From NCBI RefSeq assembly GCF_000375585.1, contig NZ_AQWP01000002.1, forward strand, positions 682,001-746,000: a DNA stretch of 64,000 bases, read 5' to 3'. The position numbers were made by a program, and so were the translations under genes. Shown piece by piece: positions 50,823-59,936 of the stretch. The stretch is from Sinorhizobium meliloti 4H41. GTDB lineage: Bacteria; Pseudomonadota; Alphaproteobacteria; Rhizobiales; Rhizobiaceae. The notes under the pieces were generated by a model. It did no database searches, was not told the origin of the DNA, and saw only the letters and a program-made list of their open reading frames with translations. Positions within the stretch are counted from its first letter, which is position 1. Every line of letters begins with the position of its first letter.

Positions 50823-51674
50823 ATGCAGGTTGACCTGATCGAGACCTTTCTTGACCTGATGGAAACGCGCAGCTTCAACCGCACCGCCGAGCGCCTCAAC
50901 ATCACGCAATCCACGGTTTCTCATCGGGTGAAGGCGCTGGAGACGCAGTTCAACCGCAAGCTCTTCACCCGCAACAAGGGCGGAACCCTTCCGACGGCCG
51001 CGGGACTGCGCTTTCTCGATTATGCGAAAGCCTTGCAAAACCAGTGGCATGAGGCCACCCGTGCAGTCGCGAGTGCAGGCGCTCTGGAACGTTCGATGCG
51101 GCTCGGAATCCAGCACGACCTGGCCGAGATCATTGCCGGCCGCTGGGTCGCTGCGATCCGCCGCGACCTGCCGACCACCGAGATCTATATGGAGGCGGAT
51201 TATTCGAACCAGATGAACCGCGATCTTGCCGCCGGAGAGCTGGATCTCGCGATCCTCTACACACCGCATTTCCTGCCCGACCTTCACTATGAACGGATCG
51301 GCGAACTGCATTACGTGCTGGTCAGCACCGATGCTCCCGAGATGGCCGGGGTGAAGCCTGAAACCTATATCCGTTCCAGTTACTCGCCGGCCTTCGACCG
51401 GGCGCACCGCCTGGCTCTTCCGCATCTTTCGGGAGCTTCGCTCGCGGCCGGCCAGAACATGGCCGTCACGGACCTGTTGCGCACGCTCGGCGGCGCCGCT
51501 TACGTGACGCAGGCGACTGCCGATCGGCTCGCCGACCGCGTTGCAGTCGTGGCCGACGCGCCGGTCATCTCGCAGACCGTCTATGCGGCAACGAGCCTCC
51601 GCACCCGCCACGCCCATCAGCATCGCAAGATCATCGGCGCAATGGAGGGGCTGCTGTCGGGGTTCGTGACCTAG
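50823..51674 (+). CDS. LysR-family transcriptional regulator
   Basis: The 283-residue protein has an N-terminal winged HTH (FLDLMETRSFNRTAERLNITQ, recognition helix QSTVSHRVKALE) and a LysR substrate-binding domain. It starts with MQVDLIETF after GGAGGAGC. It is divergent from the two dimethylglycine-dehydrogenase-like genes and probably activates them in response to an N-methylated compound. The effector is not known. Confidence 0.88.
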   Translation: MQVDLIETFLDLMETRSFNRTAERLNITQSTVSHRVKALETQFNRKLFTRNKGGTLPTAAGLRFLDYAKALQNQWHEATRAVASAGALERSMRLGIQHDLAEIIAGRWVAAIRRDLPTTEIYMEADYSNQMNRDLAAGELDLAILYTPHFLPDLHYERIGELHYVLVSTDAPEMAGVKPETYIRSSYSPAFDRAHRLALPHLSGASLAAGQNMAVTDLLRTLGGAAYVTQATADRLADRVAVVADAPVISQTVYAATSLRTRHAHQHRKIIGAMEGLLSGFVT

Positions 51675-51739
51675 ACGTATCCGAAGCTTCCGGCGCCCCG
51701 GCCTCTCTCTGTGGTCGGATGGGGAGCGATGAAGGCAGC

Positions 51740-53419
51740 TCACCGCTTGCTGAATTGCGCCTTCAATCGCGCGATATCCTCGGCCGTAACACCTTGCGGA
51801 TCGGTAACCGCCATCCAGGCGTCGATGTAGTGTTCCGGTGCATAGACATGGCCGTAGCCCATCGGCGAGGTCGTCGCCAACGCCATGTCGGCAAGCAGCT
51901 GCAGTCCGGTGACCACGGGAAACCAGCTCAGCGCCGGCGAAACGTCCGGTCCACGCGGGGGCTTCATCCAGTCCGGCTCCCGGTAGAAGGAACGGGGATC
52001 GAAAAAGGTCACCGGATCGCTGGCATATTGCAGATAGACGATCCGCATCGCGCCCCAGCGCGCACCGGGAATGTCCAGCGCATTCTCCTGACTGGTGAAG
52101 CGGATGGCGGAGCTGTCGCGATAGCGCGGCAGCCAGGCGGTCGAGCCGGCGACGCGGTCGGCCGTCACCGAACGCCAGAGCGCGCTCGGAAACGGCGGCC
52201 CGCTCCAGAGCGCGCCCTGGAAGGGGTCGCTGATGACATCGAAGAGATCGACCGATCCTTGCGAATTCATCGCGCCAAGGCTGAGCCCGTGCAGATAGAG
52301 CTTGGGCCGACGATCCCTGGGCAGCGTCGTCCAGTAGCCATAGACCGCGTCGAAGAGGGCGTCGGCCGCTTCGGCACCATAGCCCGGCTCGACCAGCAGG
52401 GAGAGCCAGCTGGTGAGATAGGAATATTGCACGGCCACGCTCGCGACGTCGCCGTGAAGCAGATATTCGAGCGTATCGAGCGCGGCGGGGTCGATCCAGC
52501 CGGTGCCGGTCGGCGCGACGACGATCAGCGACTTGCGCTCGAAGCCTCCGGCACGCTTCAGCTCCTCCAGCGCCAGCTTCGCCCGCTCCCGCGCGGTCTC
52601 GGCGGAATTCAGCCCGACATAGACACGCACGGGATCGGGAGCTGCAGCCCCGAAGAACGCCCCGATGTCGGCGCCGGTCGGGCCGGACGCGATGAACTGC
52701 CGTCCCTGCCGCCCGAGCTCGTCCCAGTGCACGAGCGACGCGCCGCTCCCCGTCCTGGCGGGATCGGCAGGCGGTGCGATCTCGGGATCCATAAGTGCAT
52801 CGAGTTGCTGGAAAGAACTGTCTGCGGCACGAAGCGCGAACTTGAAGATCACGCCGTTCGCAGCGGACCAGAACAGGGCGAGCGCCACCACCCCGCCGAG
52901 GGCATTGGCGATCGGCCGCGTGAGGAAATGTTGCAGCCATCGGGAAAGAACGCGAAAGGTCAGCCGGAACAGCCGCGCCAGGAGGACCAGGACGATGAAC
53001 ATGAGCACGGCTATCAGGCCGAGCTGGAGCGGCTCGGCGCTCTCGATGGGCTCGAGGCCCATGATGTGCCGTACTGTGTTTTGCCAATGCGCCGCCTGCC
53101 ACAGGAATACGGCCGCGGCCGCTATCGAAACGATCGCAGCGGCGATTTTCAATGTTCGCGCGCGCCGCACCGTCGGCTCGGGGAGTTCGAAGAAGGACCA
53201 GAGCCAGCGCAGAAACACGCCGATCGCGTATCCGGCTGCAAGGGAAAATCCGGAGATCACGGCCTGAATCAGATAGGGCCTGGGTATCAGACTCGGCGTC
53301 AACGAAACCGCAAAGAACAGAATGCCGACGAGGAGGCCGCTTGTGGAAAACGAACGCAGGAAGGTGGAGATGTGACGGTGCACCGGTCTCGGCAGGTCCG
53401 TCTGCTGAACGTGTTCCAT
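51740..53419 (-). CDS. Membrane-anchored alpha/beta-hydrolase (Abhydrolase_9 family)
   Basis: The 559-residue protein has about five N-terminal membrane helices (TSGLLVGILFFAVSLTPSLI onward to about residue 200) and a C-terminal alpha/beta-hydrolase domain with nucleophile Ser in HGLSLGAMN and later His in VYAPEHYIDAW. This matches the two-part Abhydrolase_9_N/Abhydrolase_9 family, of unknown physiological role. The ATG at 53419 follows GGAG; the ORF extends 41 codons further without family resemblance. It stands alone between the LysR gene and a divergent PLP-enzyme gene. Confidence 0.85.
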   Translation of the reverse strand: MEHVQQTDLPRPVHRHISTFLRSFSTSGLLVGILFFAVSLTPSLIPRPYLIQAVISGFSLAAGYAIGVFLRWLWSFFELPEPTVRRARTLKIAAAIVSIAAAAVFLWQAAHWQNTVRHIMGLEPIESAEPLQLGLIAVLMFIVLVLLARLFRLTFRVLSRWLQHFLTRPIANALGGVVALALFWSAANGVIFKFALRAADSSFQQLDALMDPEIAPPADPARTGSGASLVHWDELGRQGRQFIASGPTGADIGAFFGAAAPDPVRVYVGLNSAETARERAKLALEELKRAGGFERKSLIVVAPTGTGWIDPAALDTLEYLLHGDVASVAVQYSYLTSWLSLLVEPGYGAEAADALFDAVYGYWTTLPRDRRPKLYLHGLSLGAMNSQGSVDLFDVISDPFQGALWSGPPFPSALWRSVTADRVAGSTAWLPRYRDSSAIRFTSQENALDIPGARWGAMRIVYLQYASDPVTFFDPRSFYREPDWMKPPRGPDVSPALSWFPVVTGLQLLADMALATTSPMGYGHVYAPEHYIDAWMAVTDPQGVTAEDIARLKAQFSKR

Positions 53420-53650
53420 GGCGGACTCCACTTCGCGCGCTGGCGGCAATGTCGCTTTCCGCCGGCGTGTAGTCAATTCCCGCTGGCCTGCTGCAAAGGA
53501 CAAAAACGTGCAGAGGCACTGTCGAGGATTTTGCGCCGGCAAGAGACGCGGGCATCAAAACGAAGTGATCGCAAATAGCAAGGATCGGACGCAGACGTTT
53601 GGTATATTTAAGCCGGTAGTAGAGTCTGCCTGCGCCAAGGAGAAAAACCC

Positions 53651-54934
53651 ATGACCGCGCCGCACCCCTCCAAGACCCATATCGGCAACCACAAACTGCA
53701 TCCCGAAACGCTGATGCTGAATTATGGTTACGACCCCGAGCTCTCGGAGGGTGCCGTCAAGCCGCCGATCTTTCTCACCTCGACTTTCGTCTTCCACTCC
53801 GCCGAGGAGGGCCGTGACTTCTTCGACTTCGTCTCCGGCCGGCGCGAACCGCCCGCTGGCGTGGGTGCCGGGCTCGTCTATTCCCGCTTCAATCACCCGA
53901 ACAGCGAGATCGTCGAAGACCGGCTCGCCATTTTCGAACGAGCGGAAGCCGGCGCGCTCTTTTCCTCCGGGATGTCGGCGATCGCCACGACGCTTCTCGC
54001 TTTCGTGCGGCCGGGAGACTCCATCCTGCATTCGCAGCCGCTTTACGGCGGCACCGAAACGCTGCTCGCCAAGACCTTTCTCAATCTGGGTGTCTCCGCG
54101 GTCGGCTTTGGCGATGGTACGGACGAGGCGGCCGTCAATGCCGCGGCTGAAGAAGCGATGAGCAAGGGGCGGGTCTCCGCGATCCTGATAGAGACGCCGG
54201 CCAATCCCACCAACAGCCTTGTCGACGTCGCGTTGATCCGGCGCATTGCCGAAAGAGTCGAAGAAAGACAGGCGCATCGGCCGATCGTCGCCTGCGACAA
54301 CACCCTGCTCGGCCCTGTCTTTCAACACCCGATCGAACACGGGGCGGATCTTTCCCTTTATTCCCTGACCAAATATGTCGGCGGCCATTCCGACCTGATC
54401 GCCGGCGCCGTTCTCGGCTCCAAGGCGCTGATCAGGCAGGTGAAGGCCCTGCGCGGCTCGATCGGCACACAGCTCGATCCGCATTCCTGCTGGATGATCG
54501 GCCGCTCGCTCGAAACCCTGTCGGTGCGTATGGAAAAGGCAAACGACAACGCCCGCATCGTCGCCGAATTCCTGCGTGACCATCCCAAGGTCGAGCGGAT
54601 CCATTATCTGCCGTTCCACGACGCGGACACGCCGGTCGGCCGTGTATTCGCCACGCAATGCACCGGCGCGGGATCGACCTTCTCCTTCGACATCGCCGGC
54701 GGCCAGGAGGCGGCATTCCGCTTCCTCAACGCACTGCAGATCTTCAAGCTCGCCGTCAGTCTCGGCGGTACGGAATCGCTCGCGAGCCACCCGGCGGCAA
54801 TGACGCATTCCGGCGTGCCGATCGAGGTCCGCGCCCGGATCGGCGTGCTCGAATCCACGATCCGCCTGTCGATCGGCATCGAGCACCCGGACGATCTCGT
54901 CGCCGACGTCGCAAACGCGCTGACGATGATCTAG
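53651..54934 (+). CDS. Cystathionine gamma-synthase-family PLP enzyme (methionine gamma-lyase-like)
   Basis: The 427-residue protein is a fold-type I PLP enzyme of sulfur amino acid metabolism. The PLP lysine is Lys241 in [11 protein letters not shown], and the family signatures [27 protein letters not shown] and [12 protein letters not shown] are clear. It may be a methionine gamma-lyase or O-acyl-homoserine sulfhydrylase; the sequence alone does not settle this. A ribosome site (AAGGAG) lies 9 bases before the ATG. It is not linked to any biosynthetic operon here. Confidence 0.87.
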   Translation: MTAPHPSKTHIGNHKLHPETLMLNYGYDPELSEGAVKPPIFLTSTFVFHSAEEGRDFFDFVSGRREPPAGVGAGLVYSRFNHPNSEIVEDRLAIFERAEAGALFSSGMSAIATTLLAFVRPGDSILHSQPLYGGTETLLAKTFLNLGVSAVGFGDGTDEAAVNAAAEEAMSKGRVSAILIETPANPTNSLVDVALIRRIAERVEERQAHRPIVACDNTLLGPVFQHPIEHGADLSLYSLTKYVGGHSDLIAGAVLGSKALIRQVKALRGSIGTQLDPHSCWMIGRSLETLSVRMEKANDNARIVAEFLRDHPKVERIHYLPFHDADTPVGRVFATQCTGAGSTFSFDIAGGQEAAFRFLNALQIFKLAVSLGGTESLASHPAAMTHSGVPIEVRARIGVLESTIRLSIGIEHPDDLVADVANALTMI

Positions 54935-55046
54935 GCTGCTGCTGGAGGTCGTCCGGTTTGGAGGTCTGCGACAGCGTGCTCAGCGCGACCATCGCCGTCC
55001 TGTTCATTGCGGTGCCGATCCATTCGTTTTTAGGGGACGACCGGGG

Positions 55047-55409
55047 TCAAGCCCTTGCCCGATGCGAAAGGACGTTGACGATAGTGCCGAACGGATCGCG
55101 CAGAAAGAACCGGCGCACGCCCCAGCTTTCGTCGGTGATATCGTAGACGATCTCCGCACCGGCGGCCGTGGCGCGGTGATAGGTTTCGTCCACGTCATCC
55201 ACCTCGATCGAGAGCGCCGGGACGGGCGTTCCGGACCCGCCTTCGGTGGCGAAGCTCACCTGCGGCATTGCGGAGCGGCCAACCGCCGCAAATGTGACGA
55301 TCCAGCCGTGATCCATCACCACCTCCAGGCCGAGCAGGTCCGCATAGAACCGCTGCGCCTGAAGCGGATCGGACACCTGAAGATTAGGAACGATGCGTCG
55401 TACTGTCAT
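55047..55409 (-). CDS. VOC-family protein (glyoxalase/bleomycin-resistance fold)
   Basis: The 120-residue protein has the two beta-alpha-beta-beta-beta repeats of the vicinal oxygen chelate superfamily (FYADLLGLEVVMDHG in the first, SWGVRRFFLRDPFGTIVNVL in the second). Members are metal-dependent dioxygenases, isomerases or antibiotic-binding proteins; no specific role can be given. Its ATG overlaps the stop of the TetR regulator by 4 bp, so the two are co-transcribed and functionally linked. Confidence 0.85.
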   Translation of the reverse strand: MTVRRIVPNLQVSDPLQAQRFYADLLGLEVVMDHGWIVTFAAVGRSAMPQVSFATEGGSGTPVPALSIEVDDVDETYHRATAAGAEIVYDITDESWGVRRFFLRDPFGTIVNVLSHRARA

Positions 55410-56002
55410 TCGACCCTCCCGATTGTCCGCTCCGATAGCGCCAACTTGACGAGCGAGGCCGCGGCCGTCCCCGCCGTCTCCATATAGCTCGGATCACGGT
55501 GGAGCAGAACGACGGCGAAGCTCCCGTCGAGGAGCAACAGGACCTGCCGCGCGAGCGCTTCCGCGTCCACGATCCCTTCTGCCTCGAACACCTGCCGGAG
55601 CCACTCCTCGAACTTTTTCTTGTGCGCGGCGCCGATACGGATCGCCGGGTGCCCCGGCATGCCGGCGAGTTCGGCGGAGGTGCGCAGGAAGCCGCAGCCC
55701 TTCCATTTCGGATGTCGGGCGACGCGGGCAAGATTGAGGAAGATGCCCTCGACTTTCGATGCCACGTCGCCTTCGGTTTCGCTGAACCATTTCCGGAAGA
55801 GCTTGAGGTTCGGCTGATCGCGCCCCTCGAGATAGGCGGCAATCAGGTCGTCCTTGCTTTTGAAGTGATAATAGAGCGTTCGCTTCGTCACGCCGGCCGC
55901 CTCGGCGACGGCGTCCACGCCGACGGCGCGGATCCCTTCGGCATAGAACAGCGTGGAAGCGGCGGAAACGATGCGTTCGCGTGTGTTCGGTGCCGTCGTC
56001 AT
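55406..56002 (-). CDS. TetR-family transcriptional regulator
   Basis: The 198-residue protein has an N-terminal TetR HTH (RERIVSAASTLFYAEGIRAV then AAGVTKRTLYYHFKSKDDLI, about residues 8-52) and a C-terminal ligand domain. It is divergent from a crotonase gene and upstream of a VOC gene. An extended palindrome in the 84-bp divergent region is the probable operator. It likely represses itself, the VOC gene and the crotonase. Confidence 0.9.
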   Translation of the reverse strand: MTTAPNTRERIVSAASTLFYAEGIRAVGVDAVAEAAGVTKRTLYYHFKSKDDLIAAYLEGRDQPNLKLFRKWFSETEGDVASKVEGIFLNLARVARHPKWKGCGFLRTSAELAGMPGHPAIRIGAAHKKKFEEWLRQVFEAEGIVDAEALARQVLLLLDGSFAVVLLHRDPSYMETAGTAAASLVKLALSERTIGRVE

Positions 56003-56007
56003 GGGCT

Positions 56008-56033
56008 ATGTATACCGACTAGTGAATATACAT
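56008..56033. promoter_or_regulatory. 26-bp palindromic operator of the TetR regulator
   Basis: ATGTATA and TATACAT arms (7 bp, perfect) flank a symmetric centre ACTAGT at 56018-56023. The site starts 6 bp from the TetR start codon and lies 53 bp before the crotonase ATG. The size and symmetry are right for a TetR dimer pair, and its TATA-rich arms may overlap promoters in both directions. Confidence 0.65.
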
Positions 56034-56086
56034 TCCTTTGTCGCCGACTTAGCCTCCACTCGTCAATACTTGATGGGAGACAATTC

Positions 56087-56878
56087 ATGTCCGATACGGT
56101 TCTTATCGAAATTTCGGCCGGCATCGCCCTGCTTACCCTCAACCGGCCCGAAAAGCTGAATGCCCTCAACTACGAACTGATCGATCGGCTTTTAGCCCTT
56201 CTCGACCGTGTCGAGACCGACGAGACGGTGCAGGCAGTCATCCTCACCGGCGCCGGCGATCGCGCCTTTTCCGCAGGCGGCGACATTCACGAATTCGCCG
56301 GCAGCGTGGCCAAGGGCGTGAACGCCGCCGGCCGCGATTTTGTCCGGCGGGGGCAACAGCTGACGCACCGCCTGGAAGCCTTTTCGAAGCCTGTGATCGC
56401 TGCAGTCAACGGTCTCGCCTATGGTGGCGGCTGCGAGATGACCGAAGCGGTGCATCTCGCGATAGCGAGCGAGCGGGCTCGCTTTGCCAAACCGGAAATC
56501 AAGCTTGCCATGCCGCCGACATTCGGGGGCACGCAGAGACTGCCTCGCCTGGCAGGACGAAAGCGTGCGCTCGAGCTGCTCCTGACCGGGGATGCATTCT
56601 CGCCCCAACGCGCGATGGACATGGGGCTCGTCAATGCCGTCGTGCCGCATGATCAACTGATCGCCTCGGCCAGAGCGCTTGCCGATCGGATCATCCGCCA
56701 TTCCCCTCTTGCCACCGCCGCCATCATCACGGCCGTGACGCGCGGTCTCAACATGGCCATCGGAGAAGGTCTGCTTTGCGAAAGCGAGCAATTCGCACGA
56801 ATGGTTCCAAGCCATGATCTCAAGGAAGGGCTTGCCGCCTGGAGAGAGCGGCGAGAGCCACGCTATGCCGGGCGCTGA
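56087..56878 (+). CDS. Enoyl-CoA hydratase/isomerase family protein
   Basis: The 263-residue crotonase-fold enzyme shows the oxyanion segments SAGGDIHEF and NGLAYGGGCEM and the region FAKPEIKLAMPPTFGGTQRL. The proline-rich GTQRL variant is normal for hydratases. The ATG at 56087 is used; the ORF upstream of it is antisense to the TetR gene. It is probably regulated by that TetR protein. The acyl-CoA substrate is unknown. Confidence 0.87.
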   Translation: MSDTVLIEISAGIALLTLNRPEKLNALNYELIDRLLALLDRVETDETVQAVILTGAGDRAFSAGGDIHEFAGSVAKGVNAAGRDFVRRGQQLTHRLEAFSKPVIAAVNGLAYGGGCEMTEAVHLAIASERARFAKPEIKLAMPPTFGGTQRLPRLAGRKRALELLLTGDAFSPQRAMDMGLVNAVVPHDQLIASARALADRIIRHSPLATAAIITAVTRGLNMAIGEGLLCESEQFARMVPSHDLKEGLAAWRERREPRYAGR

Positions 56879-56880
56879 TC

Positions 56881-56943
56881 CGGTTCTTCAAAACGACCCG
56901 GTTCCGCACGGAGAACCGTTCGTCACTTTTCCAGGAGTGTTCT
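56881..56943. repeat. Second-family rhizobial intergenic repeat (inverted copy)
   Basis: Read on the minus strand, this block gives TAGAACACTCCTGGAAAAGTG then AACGGTTCTCCGTGCGG, matching the repeat at 39098 in its first half. It fills the short space between the convergent crotonase and DUF1772 genes. Confidence 0.55.
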
Positions 56944-57421
56944 AAATCCGCGCGAAGCCGAGCACGAAAAGGGCGAGCGCGCCTGTCGAAGCGAAGGTGC
57001 GCACGTGGTTCCAGCGGACCCAGTCGGTCAGGTATCGCTGCTGCCAGAGCTCGGCGGCTGCCTGGCCGGCAGGGGCGGCCGCAAGCGCCTCGTTCAGCGG
57101 AACATTGATCGCGACCGTCACCGCGAGCGTGCCCACAAGGTAGACGAGCCCGCCGGCTGCCAGCAGATAACTCCCCTGCCCGCCCGAGATGAAGGCCATG
57201 ACGAGGAGGATCAGGCCAAGCAGCGCCGTACCCATGAAGGCGGAGAGAAACAGCGGGTTCTGAATGACCACGTTGATGGCGTTCATCGCGGCGACCCCCT
57301 GATCAGGCGGGAGCCGCGACAGCGCCTGCATGATGCAGACCGAGAAGACGAAGAAGAGCCCGGCCATCAGACCGGATCCGATAGCGGCGGCAAAAGCCAG
57401 CGCAGGAACAAGGGCAACCAT
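56942..57421 (-). CDS. DUF1772 (anthrone oxygenase-like) membrane protein
   Basis: The 159-residue protein has four predicted membrane helices (about 4-30, 55-75, 82-102, 138-157), with the family pattern SGLMAGLFFVFSVCIMQAL and NVPLNEALAA, then RWNHVRTFAS. Members of DUF1772 are small membrane proteins, a few of which are linked to anthrone oxygenation; the role in rhizobia is unknown. I chose the ATG at 57421 with GGAG eight bases upstream; the ORF is longer but that part overlaps the next gene. Confidence 0.8.
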   Translation of the reverse strand: MVALVPALAFAAAIGSGLMAGLFFVFSVCIMQALSRLPPDQGVAAMNAINVVIQNPLFLSAFMGTALLGLILLVMAFISGGQGSYLLAAGGLVYLVGTLAVTVAINVPLNEALAAAPAGQAAAELWQQRYLTDWVRWNHVRTFASTGALALFVLGFARI

Positions 57422-57470
57422 CGCGGCACTCCAGACGGGAACGAAGCCGCTTCGGGCCGCTTCCCTCGTT

Positions 57471-58784
57471 TCAGACTCGAGGCAGCGTCGACGAAAGCCA
57501 GCCGCCCGCAAAGCCGGCCCTGCTCAACCCATGGCTGAATGCCGGAATGCTGCGCGTCAGTTCCCAAATCAGGCCGCTTCTCCAGTTCTCGATCATCATG
57601 ACCACGAGCCCCTGGTCAAGCCCGACGATTCTGTCATCCACCCAACCCTCGGGGCCGTCCCCGGGCAGGCTGGGATTGAAGCCGCCGGGAAGGCAACCCT
57701 CCGTAACGAGCGCGGGATAATGCGACATCAGGTGGGAAAGGCTGGCGAGACACGCGTCCGGCTCGAACGGCAGGCCGGCGAGCGACGCCCATGGAACAAG
57801 CGTACCGTCATCGGCGCCGAATGGTGCGCCGCGTGCCTCGTAGCCGAGCAATCTCTGCCGCCGCCCGTCGCGAAGCCGCAGCCAGCCTTTCGGCGCGTGG
57901 CAGGCGCTGAAGCCCCATAGATCGCTGCAGTAACCCGCGAAGCCATGGGGATTTTCTTCGGCATGGGCGCGCTGCAGCCTGATGGCCCGACGGGAGTTTT
58001 CGAAATAGTCGCTGTCCCTTTCACGCATCTCCCGGTCGCGAAGGCCGCGAAAATCGATCCAGGCCTGCGGAAACAGGTGGACGAAGAGCGCGCCGGCGTG
58101 GAGATGCGCCATCCCGCCGAGCGTGAGCCATTCATGCGCCGCGGTGTAGGCGTCGTAGTTCTGCGGCATGATCGGTCGTGTCGGCGATCCCAGTGCCAGG
58201 ACATAAAGGAGCAGCGCCTCGCTGTAGCCCCGCCAGCGGTGCTTCAGGAAGCGCCCCGGCGGCCGCCAGCCCATTGTGACGGTATCGCCGCCATTGAGCG
58301 CCCAGTTCCAATCGGCCCTTTCATAGAGAAACGCGGCGAGGCTCCTGATCTCCCGCTCCTGCGCGCCCGAGCCGGAAAAATAGGCCGCAGCGGCCAGGGC
58401 ACCGGCAAGCAGCAACGCGGTGTCTATCGTGGAGATTTCGCTTCGCCAGGCACGCTCTCCCGACGGCATATCGAGGAAATGATAATAGAAGCCACGATAG
58501 CCGCTTGCCCGTACGTCGCTCTCCTGCCGGCTCGCCGCGAAGAATGCGAGGGTGGCCAACACACGCCGGGCGGCCTCCGCCCGCCCGATCCAGCCGCGCT
58601 CGACCGCGACCGGATAGGCTGCCAGTCCGAAGCCGGTGGCGGCGATGCTCGACGGAGAACCCTCGCGCGAGGTGTCGGCCACCAGACCGGTTGCCGGATC
58701 GGAATATCGAAGAAAGTAGCCGAACGCCGCGCGCTGCAGCCGGTCGACGCATGCGATATCCGAGTTCCAGTTCGAGTGAAACAT
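57471..58784 (-). CDS. Glycoamylase-like (PF10091) family protein, possible beta-1,2-glucan hydrolase
   Basis: The 437-residue protein has the (alpha/alpha)6-barrel pattern of glycoamylase-like proteins: AAFGYFLRYSDPATGLVADT at the N-terminus, SIAATGFGLAAYPVAVERGW, SEISTIDTALLLAGAL, KHRWRGYSEALLLYVLALGS, and GLDQGLVVMMIENWRSGLIW at the C-terminus. The family includes GH144 endo-beta-1,2-glucanases and a domain of the cyclic glucan synthase NdvB. No signal peptide is seen, so it appears cytoplasmic. It may process cytosolic glucan, but activity is inferred from family only. It overlaps nothing and sits 49 bp upstream of the DUF1772 gene. Confidence 0.8.
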   Translation of the reverse strand: MFHSNWNSDIACVDRLQRAAFGYFLRYSDPATGLVADTSREGSPSSIAATGFGLAAYPVAVERGWIGRAEAARRVLATLAFFAASRQESDVRASGYRGFYYHFLDMPSGERAWRSEISTIDTALLLAGALAAAAYFSGSGAQEREIRSLAAFLYERADWNWALNGGDTVTMGWRPPGRFLKHRWRGYSEALLLYVLALGSPTRPIMPQNYDAYTAAHEWLTLGGMAHLHAGALFVHLFPQAWIDFRGLRDREMRERDSDYFENSRRAIRLQRAHAEENPHGFAGYCSDLWGFSACHAPKGWLRLRDGRRQRLLGYEARGAPFGADDGTLVPWASLAGLPFEPDACLASLSHLMSHYPALVTEGCLPGGFNPSLPGDGPEGWVDDRIVGLDQGLVVMMIENWRSGLIWELTRSIPAFSHGLSRAGFAGGWLSSTLPRV

Positions 58785-59018
58785 GGTGGCCTATTCTTCG
58801 ATGACGTTGGTGACATTGCGGCGGGTGGCGCAGCCCTTGCCGCGATCACCGAATATTGTAGGCCCGCGTCGCGCCAGCAGTCGCGGATTTCCAATCCTGT
58901 GGTACATTCGTCGGATTACATCGGCCCGGAGGCCGAGGCCGGTTTTACGGCAAATCGCGGTGCCCGGGATAGAGGGGCAGAACGCCCGACGCGTGATCCA
59001 CGATGATTGGCTGATGCG

Positions 59019-59813
59019 ATGTTAGGCACGATAGCATTGATCCTGGCTCTGAGCGGGAGCCCGATACAGTCGGCAGCCATGGCCGCCGACGTGGACGTGG
59101 AGCTGTTGCTGGCTGTCGACATGTCCGGTTCGATGGACATGGAGGAGGCGCGCGTGCAGCGCTCCGGCTATCTGCAGGCGCTGCGACACCCGGATTTCAT
59201 CAATGCGGTTCAGGGCGGGCTCCTCGGGCGGATCGCCATCGGCTATTTCGAATGGGCAGGGCTCGTAAACGAGGCCTCCGTCGTAAACTGGCAGGTGATC
59301 GAAAATGCTGCCGACGCCGAAGCCTTCGCCGTCAAGCTTGAGGCGCGGCCGATCGGGACGCGGCGTGGCACCTCGATCTCCAACGCGATCCTTTTCGGCA
59401 CGAGCCTCATCGATTCGAACGCCTTTTCAGGTGCGCGACGGGTCCTCGACATCTCCGGTGACGGACCGAACAATACCGGGCCGCCGGTCACGCCTGCCCG
59501 CAACGATGCCGTATCGCGCGGAATCATCATTAACGGGCTTGCGATCCTCATCCGCCCGTCGGTCTCGACCGGGCCGCTCGACCAGTATTACGCCGAATGC
59601 GTCATCGGCGGCCCCGGCTCCTTCGTCCTGCCCGTCCATGAGCCCGAGGATTTCGCGATCGCAATCCGTCAGAAGCTTATCCTGGAAGTAAGCGGCCTCA
59701 CTCCCGCGCCGGCGCTCCGCCTTGCAGCCGGCGAAGCCGCGGCAGACTGCATGATAGGCGAAAAGCTGCGGCCCGGTTTTCTCGACAGGGTCTACCCGGA
59801 GCTGGATCGCTAG
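59019..59813 (+). CDS. Secreted DUF1194 (von Willebrand A-like) protein
   Basis: The 264-residue protein has a signal peptide (MLGTIALILALSGS to AMAAD region) and then a vWA-like domain with the metal-site pattern VDMSGSM (DxSxS) and SNAILFGTSLID. A DUF1194 ending with ALRLAAGEAAADCMIGEKLR follows. The exported protein probably binds a metal ion and a partner protein, but its function is unknown. An in-frame TTG lies four codons upstream; the ATG at 59019 is preferred. It ends before a clear terminator. Confidence 0.82.
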   Translation: MLGTIALILALSGSPIQSAAMAADVDVELLLAVDMSGSMDMEEARVQRSGYLQALRHPDFINAVQGGLLGRIAIGYFEWAGLVNEASVVNWQVIENAADAEAFAVKLEARPIGTRRGTSISNAILFGTSLIDSNAFSGARRVLDISGDGPNNTGPPVTPARNDAVSRGIIINGLAILIRPSVSTGPLDQYYAECVIGGPGSFVLPVHEPEDFAIAIRQKLILEVSGLTPAPALRLAAGEAAADCMIGEKLRPGFLDRVYPELDR

Positions 59814-59820
59814 ACGTGAG

Positions 59821-59855
59821 AGCGCGCCGCGGGTCTTCCCGCAGCGCGCTTTTTC
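59821..59855 (+). terminator. Rho-independent terminator of the DUF1194 gene
   Basis: A 13-bp GC-rich stem with one mismatch (AGCGCGCCGCGGG / CCCGCAGCGCGCT) closes a TCTT tetraloop and is followed by TTTT. It begins 8 bases after the stop codon. This is the best intrinsic terminator in the window. Confidence 0.85.
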
Positions 59856-59936
59856 CCGCCCGACCACAGATCGCCTCACCGTTTCGGTGAACGGCGAAGC
59901 CGCCTTGGCTCTTTGTGACGCGACCCGCGCCCGCTG

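Noticed and set aside
54935-55046. Possible remnant gene between the PLP enzyme and the VOC gene
   Set aside because: A short hydrophobic plus-strand frame and a Ser/Thr-rich minus-strand frame exist, but neither has a start signal or recognisable match, and the gap is only 112 bp.
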